Shown here piece by piece: positions 45,044 to 55,037 of a stretch of DNA of 64,000 nucleotides. Position 1 is the first letter of the stretch. Each line of letters begins with the position of its first letter. The DNA comes from Streptococcus porci DSM 23759 (GTDB taxonomy: Bacteria > Bacillota > Bacilli > Lactobacillales > Streptococcaceae). A program made the translations under genes and the position numbers. Location of the stretch: the NCBI RefSeq assembly GCF_000423765.1, contig NZ_KE384090.1:1-64000 (forward strand), given 5' to 3'. Under the pieces are notes generated by a model. That model was not told the DNA's origin. It searched no databases and saw only the letters and a list, made by a program, of their open reading frames with translations.

Positions 45044-45943
45044 TTAATACTCCTTCTCATTATATCCAAAGTCAGCAAGGTCCAGTTTCTTATCACGCCA
45101 GTTTTTCTTGACCTTAACCCAAGTTTCGAGGAAGACCTTGTCCCCTAGCATGATTTCGATATCGCGGCGAGCCATCTTGCCGATTTTCTTGAGCATAACT
45201 CCTTGCTTGCCAATGATGATGCCTTTTTGGCTGTCACGTTCCACCATGATCGTTGCTCGGATATGGACCTTATCAGTCTCTTCATCGCGTTTCATGGACT
45301 CAATCACCACCGCCACGGAGTGCGGTACTTCTTGTTCAGTTAGTTTCAAAATCTTCTCACGAATCATTTCTGACACTAAGAAACGTTCTGGATGATCAGT
45401 AATTTGATCTTCTGGGAAATATTGGAAGCCTTCTTCTAGATTATCCTTGAGAATGGTCATCAGAGTTTCAACATTGTTACCTTGCAGTGCTGAGATTGGA
45501 ACAACTTCCTTGAAATCCATCTGGCTACGGAAATCATCAATCTGCTCCAACAACTGGTCTGGATGCACCTTATCAATCTTGTTGATAACCAGAATAACTG
45601 GAATTTTAGCAGCCTTGAGGCGTTCCATAATCATATCGTCGCCTTTACCGCGTTTTTCATCGGCAGGTACCATAAAAAGCACTGTCTCAACTTCACGCAA
45701 AGTTGAATAGGCAGACTCTACCATAAAATCACCCAGAGCCGTCTTAGGCTTGTGGATGCCCGGGGTGTCAATAAAGACGATTTGCTCGGTCTCCGTCGTG
45801 TAAATGCCCATGATTTTATTGCGTGTCGTCTGCGCCTTGTCAGACATAATAGCAATTTTTTGTCCCATGACGTGATTTAAAAAAGTCGATTTCCCAACAT
45901 TAGGACGACCTAGAATGGCTACAAAACCAGATTTGAATGTCAT
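45044..45943 (-). CDS. era: GTPase Era
   Basis: A 299-residue GTPase essential for 30S subunit maturation. The G1 loop is [13 protein letters not shown]3 is DTPGIHKPK, and G4 is NKIDK. The KH domain that binds the 3' end of 16S rRNA contains [19 protein letters not shown]. The protein ends [10 protein letters not shown]. The second of two adjacent ATG codons is preferred from the AAAGAGAT ribosome site; the first (45946) is possible. Confidence 0.97.
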   Translation of the reverse strand: MTFKSGFVAILGRPNVGKSTFLNHVMGQKIAIMSDKAQTTRNKIMGIYTTETEQIVFIDTPGIHKPKTALGDFMVESAYSTLREVETVLFMVPADEKRGKGDDMIMERLKAAKIPVILVINKIDKVHPDQLLEQIDDFRSQMDFKEVVPISALQGNNVETLMTILKDNLEEGFQYFPEDQITDHPERFLVSEMIREKILKLTEQEVPHSVAVVIESMKRDEETDKVHIRATIMVERDSQKGIIIGKQGVMLKKIGKMARRDIEIMLGDKVFLETWVKVKKNWRDKKLDLADFGYNEKEY

Positions 45944-46020
45944 CATTATCTCTTTTCTCTTTGTTTTTTTCTATTATAGCATACTTTGGAAAATGGCGGA
46001 GCTACTTACCATTACAGTAG

Positions 46021-46044
46021 ACAAAAACGACCTTACGGTCGTTT
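46021..46044 (-). terminator. Terminator of glmM
   Basis: AAACGACC and GGTCGTTT around a 4-nt loop, followed by TTGTC on the minus strand; it lies 15 nt after the glmM stop. Confidence 0.75.
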
Positions 46045-46058
46045 CAGACTTGTCTCAT

Positions 46059-47411
46059 TTAATCGATACCAATCTCCGCACGTACAACGTCGGCAATAGT
46101 ATCAACATAATAATCCACTTCTTCATGCGTTGGGGCTTCAGCCATGACACGCAAGAGAGGTTCCGTTCCAGAAGGACGAACCAAGATACGACCATTTCCT
46201 GCCATCTCCTGCTCCATTTTCTCAATAATGGCCGCAATAGCAGGAACTTCCATAGCCTTGTCCTTCATGCTATTTTCTACACGGATATTAACCAACTTTT
46301 GTGGGTAAATCGTCACTTCCGCTGCCAATTCAGACAACTTTTTACCCGTTTCCTGCATGACCTTGGTCAACTGAATAGCGGTCAACTGACCATCACCAGT
46401 GGTGTTGTAGTCCATGATAATGACATGCCCTGACTGTTCACCACCAAGATTGTAGCCAGATTTACGCATTTCTTCAACCACATAGCGGTCTCCAACTGCC
46501 GTAACAGCCTTATTGATATTTTCCCGATCGAGTGCCTTGTGGAAACCAAGGTTAGACATAACTGTCGTTACAATGGTATTGTGCGCCAGACGCCCCTTTT
46601 CAGACATGTACTTACCAATGATGTACATAATCTTGTCACCATCAACGATGTCTCCATTTTCATCAACTGCAATCAGGCGATCGCTATCCCCATCAAAAGC
46701 AAGTCCAATAGCAGAGCCACTTTCTTTAACCACTTCCTGAAGTTGTTCAGGATGGGTGGAACCTACACCGTCATTAATGTTCAGACCATCTGGATTGTCA
46801 CCGATAACTGTAATTTCAGCCCCAAGGTCTAGAAAGATATTTCGAGCAGAAGCCGCTGCTGCACCGTTTGCCGTGTCTAGAGCCACTTTCATTCCATCCA
46901 AAGAAAGGCCTGTGGACACCATAAATTTTTCATATTTACGAAGACCTTCTGGATAATCCACCAACCTTCCCAAACCTTCAGCTGATGGTCTAGGAAGGCT
47001 ATCTTCAGCCGCATCAAGTAGTTCTTCGATTTCCGCCTCTTGGTCATCCGCCAATTTAAAGCCATCACCACCGAAGAACTTAATCCCGTTATCCAAAGCT
47101 GGATTGTGGCTGGCTGAAATCATCACTCCAGCGCTAGCATTTTCCGTCCGAACCAAATAAGAAACACCCGGTGTCGCAAGAACGCCCAATTTGTAGACCT
47201 CAATTCCTACTGAGAGAAGCCCCGAAATCAGTGCTGCTTCAAGCATTTCACCAGAAATACGTGTGTCTCGTGCTACGAAAACTTTAGGACGACCAGTCTC
47301 ATGCTGGCTGAGAACATAACCTCCAAAACGACCCAGTTTAAAAGCCAGTTCTGGTGTCAATTCAACATTAGCTTCACCACGGACACCGTCTGTCCCAAAA
47401 TATTTACCCAT
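46059..47411 (-). CDS. glmM: Phosphoglucosamine mutase
   Basis: A 450-residue enzyme converting glucosamine-6-phosphate to glucosamine-1-phosphate for peptidoglycan. It opens [20 protein letters not shown], the phosphoserine loop is [12 protein letters not shown] (about residue 101), the metal loop [10 protein letters not shown], and the sugar loop GGEQSGHVI; the C-terminal [12 protein letters not shown] binds phosphate. It is third in the cdaA-cdaR-glmM operon; GlmM is known to bind and inhibit CdaA, linking wall synthesis to c-di-AMP. ATG 47411 has no clear ribosome site, and the frame is open for about 39 more codons upstream. Confidence 0.95.
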   Translation of the reverse strand: MGKYFGTDGVRGEANVELTPELAFKLGRFGGYVLSQHETGRPKVFVARDTRISGEMLEAALISGLLSVGIEVYKLGVLATPGVSYLVRTENASAGVMISASHNPALDNGIKFFGGDGFKLADDQEAEIEELLDAAEDSLPRPSAEGLGRLVDYPEGLRKYEKFMVSTGLSLDGMKVALDTANGAAAASARNIFLDLGAEITVIGDNPDGLNINDGVGSTHPEQLQEVVKESGSAIGLAFDGDSDRLIAVDENGDIVDGDKIMYIIGKYMSEKGRLAHNTIVTTVMSNLGFHKALDRENINKAVTAVGDRYVVEEMRKSGYNLGGEQSGHVIIMDYNTTGDGQLTAIQLTKVMQETGKKLSELAAEVTIYPQKLVNIRVENSMKDKAMEVPAIAAIIEKMEQEMAGNGRILVRPSGTEPLLRVMAEAPTHEEVDYYVDTIADVVRAEIGID

Positions 47412-47626
47412 TTTAAAGTTCTTAAAGGCTTTTAACAGGCGCTCCAAAATAGTATACAGACCATCGATACTTGCATCTGGAAAATGGTCATCTTTTTTGG
47501 AGTAGCCGTCATACGAGTCCATATTCAATAAACTCGAAGCCTACCCTTTCCTTTTTCTTTTTTTATTTTTAATATCCAGTACTAGACTATAGTCTATATG
47601 TTCTACATGTCAGTGAGATGACAAAT

Positions 47627-48589
47627 CTATTTTTTCTTAACGACAGTAAATGTCACATCGACAACATCAGGTGTCACGGTGACATTGTCAGCGGAGAGAG
47701 GAATAGAGCGAACCATTGTCTCCTCAATGGCTGAAATATCAATTGGAATCACAATCTCATTGATAGCATCAAGGGCTTCTTGACTGCCTTGGATAACTGC
47801 CTGATCAACGGACAAACTATACTTGATGTCTGAAACCCCACTTGGCATATCACCTTTGTATTCAATCTTTATAGGAACCGCCTTAGTCAAAGCATTAACC
47901 TCTACATGCAGCTTTGCCTTGGCTGGCTCAATCACTGCTGGAAGAATCATCCCACTTGCTGAAACTGCCTGAAGAGTCACGTTGTCATCATAATTTCCAC
48001 TAAGCCGCATACTGTCAGGTAAGGTTGCCACAACATGATCAATCTGACCAATCGTTGTCTCATCGCTGGTTACTTTCGCCTTTGAAATAGCCAATTCATA
48101 GGACTTTAAAGCATACCCCTCCGCAATCTGGTCATCCCCTAGCTCCACTTTAACTGGGAAAGTCTCAGTTTTCTTATTACCAATGGTCACAGACATGCTG
48201 ACAGGAGAGACCGTCGCGGTCACATCATCTGGTAAGTTTTTGACCTGTAAGGTGACCTTGCTAGTACCCTCATCAAGATTTGTTAAATCAGCAACAACCT
48301 TAAATTTCCTAGTTGAACTATTGATTTCAGAGTCTAATTTCAAACGGTTTGTTGAGGTCAAATAGACTTCCGTCTCATAAGAATAGCCTGAAATAAAATA
48401 TTTATCGCTATCATACTTGATATCAATGGGAATGTTTTCCAACGTATGGCTGTAAGTCTCTGTTGTTTGATTGATTTGAGTTTGGGTGCCATTATAGTTG
48501 CTAACTGTGGCTGTAAAAAAGAGCAAGAGAGCAAACAGCAGGGAGACTAGGCCGATACCCGAATTTTTTGTAAAAAGCCGTTTTCTCAT
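47627..48589 (-). CDS. cdaR: YbbR-domain c-di-AMP cyclase regulator CdaR
   Basis: A 320-residue protein with one N-terminal membrane helix (about 11-30) and three or four extracytoplasmic YbbR repeats of about 80 residues (recurring P-V-x-V/I patterns such as NIPIDIKYDSDKYF, KTETFPVKVELGDD, KAVPIKIEYKGDMP). It regulates the diadenylate cyclase CdaA from outside the membrane. It overlaps cdaA by 4 nt and ends before glmM; the 215-bp gap to glmM may contain a secondary promoter. Confidence 0.9.
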   Translation of the reverse strand: MRKRLFTKNSGIGLVSLLFALLLFFTATVSNYNGTQTQINQTTETYSHTLENIPIDIKYDSDKYFISGYSYETEVYLTSTNRLKLDSEINSSTRKFKVVADLTNLDEGTSKVTLQVKNLPDDVTATVSPVSMSVTIGNKKTETFPVKVELGDDQIAEGYALKSYELAISKAKVTSDETTIGQIDHVVATLPDSMRLSGNYDDNVTLQAVSASGMILPAVIEPAKAKLHVEVNALTKAVPIKIEYKGDMPSGVSDIKYSLSVDQAVIQGSQEALDAINEIVIPIDISAIEETMVRSIPLSADNVTVTPDVVDVTFTVVKKK

Positions 48590-49434
48590 ACCTTTTTACC
48601 TCCAAACCAGCGTTGCCAGAGAGTTTCTTGGACTTCTTCGGTAATCAAAAGCTGACGCAACAATTTTTCAAAATCCTCAGTCGTCATGTCATGGATAAAA
48701 TTGTCCTTATAGGCTACCGAAACAGCCCCAGTCTCCTCAGAAACAATGACAGTTACGGCATCAGAATGCTCCGACAAACCGATTGCAGCCCTGTGCCGTG
48801 TCCCAAACTCCTTAGAAATAGCCTGAGATTCTGATAGTGGCAAGTAGGAACAGGCCGTCGCCACCTTATTCCCCTCAATAATAACTGCCCCATCATGAAG
48901 TGGCGTATTGGGAATAAAAATGTTAATAAGAAGCTGGCTAGAAATATCCGCATCCAGAGAAATTCCGGTCATCTTGTATTCTCGCAAGGTTTGAGTTCGC
49001 TCAATAGACATGAGAGCTCCAATCTTACGTGGGCTCATGTAAGCTACCGATTTAACTAGAGCATCAATAACCTTTTCTTCATCCCTGATACCCTGAGTGC
49101 CAATAAAAACATTTGGCGCACGTCCAAAGCGTTCCAAGCCCGCTCGAATTTCAGGAGCAAAGATGACAACGCAGGCAATAATTCCGTAGGTAATGACTTG
49201 ATTCATCAGATAAGAAATGGTCGCGAAGCCCAGCCATTCTGCCACAAACTTGGTCAGAACAAAAAAGACAGTCCCTTGAATCAGGGTCATGACCTTGGTT
49301 CCAGCCAGAGCTTTGATAGAACGGTAGATTAGATAGGCGACAATAATAATATCCAGAAGATTAATTGCCAAAACCCAAGGACTAGAAATCAAAGATGCCC
49401 AGTAAGTGGCATCAATATGTGATAATAATTTCAT
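48586..49434 (-). CDS. cdaA: Diadenylate cyclase CdaA
   Basis: A 282-residue membrane enzyme making c-di-AMP from two ATP, controlling potassium and osmolyte balance. Three N-terminal membrane helices (about 15-95) precede the DAC domain with catalytic DGA in PLHDGAVIIEGNK and the RHR motif in GTRHRAAIGLSE. Both motifs are intact. It is the first gene of the operon with cdaR and glmM and has a strong extended -10 promoter (49469-49477) divergent from murT. Confidence 0.95.
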   Translation of the reverse strand: MKLLSHIDATYWASLISSPWVLAINLLDIIIVAYLIYRSIKALAGTKVMTLIQGTVFFVLTKFVAEWLGFATISYLMNQVITYGIIACVVIFAPEIRAGLERFGRAPNVFIGTQGIRDEEKVIDALVKSVAYMSPRKIGALMSIERTQTLREYKMTGISLDADISSQLLINIFIPNTPLHDGAVIIEGNKVATACSYLPLSESQAISKEFGTRHRAAIGLSEHSDAVTVIVSEETGAVSVAYKDNFIHDMTTEDFEKLLRQLLITEEVQETLWQRWFGGKKV

Positions 49435-49468
49435 AATCAGTCACTTGTTCTTTCAAAAATTCCATTCC

Positions 49469-49477
49469 ATTATATCA
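49469..49477 (-). promoter_or_regulatory. cdaA operon promoter
   Basis: Extended -10 TGATATAAT on the minus strand, 34 nt upstream of the cdaA start codon and back to back with the murT promoter. Confidence 0.65.
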
Positions 49478-49516
49478 TATTTCAAACCATTTTTCCTTAA
49501 CTCTATCCAGCTTTTA

Positions 49517-49525
49517 TGGTAAAAT
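49517..49525 (+). promoter_or_regulatory. murT promoter with leaderless geometry
   Basis: Extended -10 TGGTAAAAT ends 6 nt before ATG 49532, so transcription should start at that ATG. No Shine-Dalgarno is present. Confidence 0.55.
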
Positions 49526-49531
49526 ATGCTC

Positions 49532-50875
49532 ATGACATTAAAAACAACTCTTGGGATTTTAGCTGGAAAAAGTAGCCACTTTATCCTTTCAAAACTAGGA
49601 CGTGGCTCGACACTTCCAGGTAAAATCGCCCTTAAATTCGACAAAGACATTTTAGACACGTTGGCACAAGACTATGAGATTGTTGTCGTAACGGGAACAA
49701 ATGGTAAAACTCTAACAACCGCTTTGACCGTTGGTATCCTCAAAGAAGCCTTTGGGCAAATCGTGACAAATCCAAGCGGTGCCAATATGATTACCGGGAT
49801 TACATCAACTTTCCTGACCGCTAAAAAAGCCAAATCTGGTAAGAAAATCGCGGTGCTAGAAATTGATGAGGCTAGTCTGCCAAAAATTACGGAATATATC
49901 ACGCCTAGCCTGTTCGTTTTCACGAATATTTTCCGTGATCAGATGGATCGCTACGGCGAGATTTACACTACATACCAAATGATTTTGGATGGTGCTGCTA
50001 AGGCTCCTTCTGCCACCATTTTGGCTAACGGCGACAGCCCCCTTTTTAACTCGAAAAAAGTGGTTAATCCCATGCAATTTTATGGCTTTGACACAGAAAA
50101 AACTGCGCCAGCTTTACCCCACTACAATACAGAAGGTATCGTCTGTCCAAACTGTGAAGGTATCCTCCAGTATAAGCTCAATACCTATGCTAACCTTGGA
50201 GACTACATCTGCCTGACTTGTGGTTTCCACCGTCCTGAACTGGACTACAAGCTGACTGAGCTCAAGAAAATCACCAATACCACTTCTGACTTTGTCATTG
50301 ATGGGCAAGAATACAAGATTAATGTAGGCGGACTTTACAATATCTATAATGCACTTGCAGCAGTTGCGGTCGCTGAATTTTTTGAGGTGGATTCAAGCAA
50401 GATTAAAGCTGGTTTTGACAAGAGCCGCGCCGTCTTCGGACGTCAAGAAACTTTCAAAATCGGAAATAAATCATGCACTCTGGTACTTATCAAAAATCCA
50501 GTTGGTGCTAGCCAGGCTCTAGAGATGATTAAATTGGCTGATTACCCCTTTAGCTTATCGGTGCTTCTCAACGCCAACTATGCTGATGGCATTGATACCA
50601 GCTGGATTTGGGATGCAAATTTTGAGCTAATCAACGACATGGACATTACCGAAATTAACGCTGGCGGCGTCCGTCACTCTGAAATTGCTCGTCGTCTGCG
50701 CGTGACGGGCTACGATGAAAATAACATTACCCAAGCTGAAAAATTGGAAGACATCATAGCTTTAATCGAGCAACAAGAAAGTGACCACGCCTACATTCTT
50801 GCCACCTATACTGCCATGCTAGAATTCCGTGAACTTTTAGCGCAACGTCATGCAGTTGGAAAGGAGATGAACTAA
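49532..50875 (+). CDS. murT: Lipid II isoglutaminyl synthase subunit MurT
   Basis: A 447-residue Mur-ligase-like subunit that, with GatD, amidates the second-position glutamate of lipid II. Motifs: ATP loop [35 protein letters not shown], a four-cysteine ribbon between VCPNCEGIL and CLTCGFH (characteristic of MurT), and the C-terminal MurT domain (DUF1727) with [17 protein letters not shown] 49532 ([12 protein letters not shown]) is chosen from promoter geometry; an ATG 6 nt earlier abuts the -10. The gene overlaps gatD by one base. Confidence 0.95.
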   Translation: MTLKTTLGILAGKSSHFILSKLGRGSTLPGKIALKFDKDILDTLAQDYEIVVVTGTNGKTLTTALTVGILKEAFGQIVTNPSGANMITGITSTFLTAKKAKSGKKIAVLEIDEASLPKITEYITPSLFVFTNIFRDQMDRYGEIYTTYQMILDGAAKAPSATILANGDSPLFNSKKVVNPMQFYGFDTEKTAPALPHYNTEGIVCPNCEGILQYKLNTYANLGDYICLTCGFHRPELDYKLTELKKITNTTSDFVIDGQEYKINVGGLYNIYNALAAVAVAEFFEVDSSKIKAGFDKSRAVFGRQETFKIGNKSCTLVLIKNPVGASQALEMIKLADYPFSLSVLLNANYADGIDTSWIWDANFELINDMDITEINAGGVRHSEIARRLRVTGYDENNITQAEKLEDIIALIEQQESDHAYILATYTAMLEFRELLAQRHAVGKEMN

Positions 50876-51666
50876 TGACCTACACTTCACTACAATCTCC
50901 TGCTAACAAAGACTACCCCTACGAGCTCAATGTTGCCCACCTCTACGGCAACCTCATGAATACCTACGGCGACAACGGAAATATCCTCATGATGAAGTAC
51001 GTAGGAGAAAAACTGGGCGCTAAGATGACCTTTGACATCGTTTCAGTTGGTGATAGCTTTGATGATAATCGCTACGATATGGCTTTCTTTGGTGGTGGTC
51101 AGGACTACGAACAATCCATCGTTGCCAAGGATCTTCCGTCGAAGCGCTCTGCTATTGACCGCTTCATCCAAAAAAACAAAGTCATGCTAGCCATCTGTGG
51201 TGGCTTCCAGCTTTTGGGACAGTATTATATTCAGGCCAATGGCGTCCGCATTGATGGTATTGGGGTCATGGGACATTATACCCTCAACCAAGACAATAAT
51301 CGCTACATCGGTGACATTAAAATTTATAACGAAGAAGTTGATGAAACCTACTACGGCTTTGAAAATCACCAAGGACGGACCTTCCTTTCTGACGATGAAA
51401 AACCACTGGGAAAGGTTGTTTATGGCAATGGAAACAACAAGGAAGATGGCACTGAAGGTGTCCACTACAAAAACGTTTACGGCTCCTATTTCCACGGGCC
51501 AATCCTTTCTCGAAACGCTAACTTGGCATACCGCTTAGTGACAACAGCCCTTAAAAATAAATACGGAACTGAAATCCAGCTACCAACCTATCAAGACATC
51601 CTCTCCAAAGAAGTTGCCGAAGAATACGTTGATATCAAAAGCAAGGCTGAGTTTGAGAAAAACTAA
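50875..51666 (+). CDS. gatD: Lipid II isoglutaminyl synthase glutaminase subunit GatD
   Basis: A 263-residue class I glutamine amidotransferase-like subunit supplying ammonia to MurT. The nucleophile cysteine is in [15 protein letters not shown] (about residue 105), and the catalytic histidine in [13 protein letters not shown]. Early motif [15 protein letters not shown] is typical of GatD/CobB-like proteins. TAATG coupling to murT ensures equal synthesis. Has its own good AAGGAG site inside murT. Followed by a terminator. Confidence 0.95.
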   Translation: MTYTSLQSPANKDYPYELNVAHLYGNLMNTYGDNGNILMMKYVGEKLGAKMTFDIVSVGDSFDDNRYDMAFFGGGQDYEQSIVAKDLPSKRSAIDRFIQKNKVMLAICGGFQLLGQYYIQANGVRIDGIGVMGHYTLNQDNNRYIGDIKIYNEEVDETYYGFENHQGRTFLSDDEKPLGKVVYGNGNNKEDGTEGVHYKNVYGSYFHGPILSRNANLAYRLVTTALKNKYGTEIQLPTYQDILSKEVAEEYVDIKSKAEFEKN

Positions 51667-51702
51667 CCCTTGTTCAAATAAGTTCTTTGAACAAGGGCTA
51701 TA
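51667..51702 (+). terminator. Terminator of murT-gatD
   Basis: CCCTTGTTCAAA and TTTGAACAAGGG form a 12-bp perfect stem right after the gatD stop. There is no strong T run, so it may cooperate with the hairpins of the following repeat. Confidence 0.65.
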
Positions 51703-51717
51703 AGCCTACAATACCAG

Positions 51718-51896
51718 AGGCTGGGACTTTTGTCCTAGCCTTTTAACATTATTGCAGATGGGCGTTTTAGCGCAGGGGTTGATTGGAAAATCCCATCCCT
51801 TTGCTACAAAATGGATAGCTTCCTTCCTAATCAACTGTGCGGAGGAGGAGCGATAAAATCGGTAAATCGGCAAAAATGTTGATTTACCGATTTTTG
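51718..51896 (+). repeat. Dispersed intergenic element, copy 2 (about 179 bp)
   Basis: Aligns with copy 1 at 24851-25026 in the same orientation. Shared landmarks: AGGCTGRGAC at the start, TCCTAGCCTTTTAA, GCGCAG, CCTTTGCTA, TTCCTAATCAACTGTGCGGA and the ending TTTACCGATTTTTGT. In this copy the first stem (GGCTGGGAC/GTCCTAGCC) is perfect and the last hairpin is GGTAAATC/GATTTACC. It sits directly after the murT-gatD operon, as copy 1 sits directly after another plus-strand gene. Confidence 0.7.
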
Positions 51897-51907
51897 TTCC
51901 ACTCTCT

Positions 51908-52200
51908 TTCACTTTATTCAAGTCTTACTGTTTTTGACTCGTCACTTGCTTTTTCAAAAGGTATTTGTACTACTTATCGGTATTCCTGAAAATATCTTCG
52001 TAATCTCTTGCGCTCAATTTATCTAATTCTATAAATTATCTAACTTGCTTTTTATGTTTGAACTTGTAAAAAAAATCAGCTAAAAATCTTTCTTCTCCTC
52101 CAAACTCTTTACAATAGACTTAAACAGCTTCATTGTATCACGTTTGTTTTTTTGTTATCGCGCAGTTATCACATAGTTGCACTTTTGTTTCAAATCCACT
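51908..52200 (+). repeat. Degenerate intergenic repeat, left copy
   Basis: Segments near 51908-51950 (ending in TTTTGACTCGTCAC) and 52094-52150 (with TTTACAATAG and ATTGTATCACGTTTG) recur in the same order and orientation at 55095-55200. No reading frame is present. The region 52200-52400 up to the lipoprotein promoter is AT-rich without a gene. Confidence 0.55.
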
Positions 52201-52401
52201 TCACTGTAATTCTCATTTTGGTCTCGGAGAACGGTATTTATATTGTACCATCAAAATTTATTAAACATTCTCATTAAGAAGAGTCACGAGTTCTGATGCC
52301 TTGTCTTATCAGCTTTTTGTTAAGTAGTCATATGTTATCAAATAAGTTTATTTGTCTATTTTTACAAAAACAGTTGCAAAATAAAGATTTATGATATATA
52401 C

Positions 52402-52413
52402 TTAACTGGTTAA
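52402..52413 (+). promoter_or_regulatory. AdcR zinc-repressor box
   Basis: TTAACTGGTTAA is a perfect palindrome matching the streptococcal AdcR motif TTAACYRGTTAA. It lies 22 nt before the lipoprotein ATG, overlapping the -10 region (TATATACT), so zinc-AdcR should repress the gene. Confidence 0.85.
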
Positions 52414-52434
52414 TCAAATCGAAAGGATTTTCTC

Positions 52435-54666
52435 ATGAAACAAAAACACACTATCCTAAGCCTAGCTGGAATAATTCTAAGCTGTCATCTCATACTCGTA
52501 TCTTGCCAATCGAAACATGATACTTCAGAAAAAAATCAAAAGACAACGGTTCAAACTTCTAAAAAAGCTAAAAAGGAATCTAAAGAAGAAGAAAAAAATA
52601 ATAAGAAAAAAGGTATTTCTGGTATTGATTTTCCAACTAGCGACGGCTTTATTTTTTCTAACGAAAAAGATATCATCGAAAAAACTGATGATGGTATTAT
52701 CGTCAATCACGATGGCCACTCTCATTTTATTTTTTATAAAGATTTAAAAAATAGCAAATGGGCTTATCTTGTCCCTGATACATCAGGTCAAACTCAACAA
52801 AAGGCAGAAGCTCATCCACCTAAGGTTTCTGATAAAGCTAACTTAGCACTAGATGATGGTTATGTTTTTAATCCACAAGATATCGTTTCAGAAGATGAAA
52901 ACGGCTATATTGTCCGCCATGGAGATCATTACCATTATATTTGGAAAAGTAGTTTGCAAGGGAGATATTCTAACTCTGATTCATCCATCACTCAGCTCCC
53001 AAAAGTACCAAATCACAATTCCCAACCACATGTATTATCACCTCTAAATCAACCAAGTCAAAAAAATAAAATCTCAGGTATTGATTTTCCAACTAGTGAC
53101 GGTTTCCTTTTTGATGGGAAAAATATCAAAGAGTATACTGAGCTTGGTATTCTAGTCGGACATGGGCACCATGATCACTTCATTCCTTACACACACCTAG
53201 CTTCTTCAAAATGGGCTCATCTGATTCCTAAAAAGCAAAAGCCTAATGTTCCTTCTAAAAATGATAATTCTACTACAAAAACAACTGAAGATTCTCTATT
53301 AACGGAGAAAAAAGCTTACTTAGCTGAACAGTTACAAGTGTCTGTAGAACAAATCCAAGTTGTCGACACTCCAAACGGTAAAGCATTTATTTACCCTCAT
53401 GGAGATCATAGCCACAGTATCTTAGCTTCTCTAGTCACCATCGGACAGCCAATTGAGGATCCCCATGCTGATCCTCATGCCCATGACAAAGTCGGTATTG
53501 AAACCTTGAAAAAAATGGGATTTGACCAAGATATCATTGATGATATTTTACACGCCTCAGCAGAGACACCATTCCCTTCTAATGAGACTAATCCTGAGAA
53601 AATGAAGCAGTGGCTATCAACTGTCACCGCGCTAAACATTGGACAACGTCAAAATCCTTTGGGACGCTTTGGGCTAGATTTAATGCCAAATCTTGAAGTT
53701 TTAGGAGCTGGTTTTACACCTATTCATGACATAACTCCAGTTCTTAAATTTAAGAAGTTGAAGCAGCTATGGCTGACAAATACAGGAATTAAAGATTACA
53801 GCTTTGTCAAATCACTTCCAAACTTAGAAGGACTGGATATCTCTCAAAATGGTGTTAATGATGTTAGTTTCTTATCACAATATAAGCAACTGAAAACATT
53901 AGCTCTTGCAGGTAACCAGATCACTGATATCAGTATTCTAGCAGAACTACCTCAACTACAATCACTCAATTTGGATCACAACAAAATTTCAAATATTTCG
54001 TCACTAACTCATTTGAAACACTTGCAAGCTGTTAGCTTAGAAAATAACCAAATCACTAATCTTTCTGCCTTGAATGGTAAAGAAGAATTGACTAGACTTT
54101 TCGTATCAAACAATCCTGAGTTGGATATTACGAGCTTACAGTCCGAAAAACTCGAAGAATTAACAGCTAAGAATAGCAACGTCACTAATCTTGAGTTTCT
54201 CAAAAATAATCCTTCCCTGCGTGTTGCTGATCTTGCCGAAAACAAATTAACTTCTTTAGAAGGCATTGAGAATGCAAAATCCTTGGAGACATTAGATGCT
54301 TCAAAAAATCAACTGACTAGTGTCAAAATTAGTGAAGAACAAAAATCTCTTAAAACACTTAATGTTAGTGAAAATAAACTCAAAAATTTAGAAGGTGTTA
54401 ATGATTACACATCATTAGAAACTCTAAACGCCTCTCATAATGAAGTAGAAACATTAACATTATCACAGAAAAATGAAAGTCTAACTTATTTAGATGTGAG
54501 TCATAACCATATTCCAAATAGTGAACTTACTGTAAATGAAAATAAAATCCCATCTGCCATCGCGGATAACTACTCCAAGGTTGATTCTGGGGATATTTCT
54601 CATAACACACCATTAAAAGAACCCCCTCATTCACTTGAAGATAAGAGTCCTAAAGCTACCGAATAA
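52435..54666 (+). CDS. Slr-like histidine-triad, leucine-rich-repeat lipoprotein
   Basis: A 743-residue surface lipoprotein. A signal peptide ends with lipobox LVSC (cysteine 24); a lysine-rich linker follows. Histidine triads HxxHxH occur at about 92-97 (HDGHSH), 162-167 (HGDHYH), 243-248 (HGHHDH) and 322-327 (HGDHSH), plus HADPHAH near 344, as in Pht/Htp zinc-binding proteins. From about 400 to 690 there are roughly a dozen 22-residue leucine-rich repeats of the internalin kind (LPNLEGLDISQNGVNDVSFL and so on). The combination matches S. pyogenes Slr. It probably scavenges zinc or binds host ligands; AdcR regulation is indicated by the upstream box. Dispersed repeats lie on both sides of the gene, suggesting an inserted locus. 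Confidence 0.88.
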   Translation: MKQKHTILSLAGIILSCHLILVSCQSKHDTSEKNQKTTVQTSKKAKKESKEEEKNNKKKGISGIDFPTSDGFIFSNEKDIIEKTDDGIIVNHDGHSHFIFYKDLKNSKWAYLVPDTSGQTQQKAEAHPPKVSDKANLALDDGYVFNPQDIVSEDENGYIVRHGDHYHYIWKSSLQGRYSNSDSSITQLPKVPNHNSQPHVLSPLNQPSQKNKISGIDFPTSDGFLFDGKNIKEYTELGILVGHGHHDHFIPYTHLASSKWAHLIPKKQKPNVPSKNDNSTTKTTEDSLLTEKKAYLAEQLQVSVEQIQVVDTPNGKAFIYPHGDHSHSILASLVTIGQPIEDPHADPHAHDKVGIETLKKMGFDQDIIDDILHASAETPFPSNETNPEKMKQWLSTVTALNIGQRQNPLGRFGLDLMPNLEVLGAGFTPIHDITPVLKFKKLKQLWLTNTGIKDYSFVKSLPNLEGLDISQNGVNDVSFLSQYKQLKTLALAGNQITDISILAELPQLQSLNLDHNKISNISSLTHLKHLQAVSLENNQITNLSALNGKEELTRLFVSNNPELDITSLQSEKLEELTAKNSNVTNLEFLKNNPSLRVADLAENKLTSLEGIENAKSLETLDASKNQLTSVKISEEQKSLKTLNVSENKLKNLEGVNDYTSLETLNASHNEVETLTLSQKNESLTYLDVSHNHIPNSELTVNENKIPSAIADNYSKVDSGDISHNTPLKEPPHSLEDKSPKATE

Positions 54667-54721
54667 CATTTTTTTCCAACCTCATCTAATCAATCATATT
54701 AAGTATCCAATAAAATTGAAA

Positions 54722-54897
54722 ATCAAAAGTTAGGGCACTATCAGAACAAGGATATGAACATAACCTGGCACGGAAAATATCAACGAAGTTCTGTCTAATT
54801 TTGTATTAAATAGATTTTCTGCGATACTTGGGTGTGAAAACTATATGGTGGAACACACCCTCTTGATATATGATAAACTGTAACTGCTTTTAGCCAT
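54722..54897 (-). pseudogene. IS200-family transposase remnant
   Basis: Minus strand: MAKSSYSLSYIKRVCS, then after a frame change HHIVFTPKYRRKS, a stop, and YKIRQNFVDI. This is the start of IS200/IS605 TnpA (consensus SLSHTKWxCKYHIVFTPKYRRK). The catalytic HUH histidines and tyrosine are lost. A hairpin ACCACCAG/CTGGTGGT at about 54957-54977 upstream of it is a probable left-end stem-loop of the same element. Confidence 0.75.
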
Positions 54898-55037
54898 TTC
54901 CTTTTCTTCCTGTTATCTAACCTAAAAAAGAAATGGAAACTCAAATCTTTGTCTACCACCAGCATATCTGGTGGTTTTCTCTACGAGAAAAACTGTCTTG
55001 AAGCCATAAAAATCACAACCACCCATCAAACAGGTCG

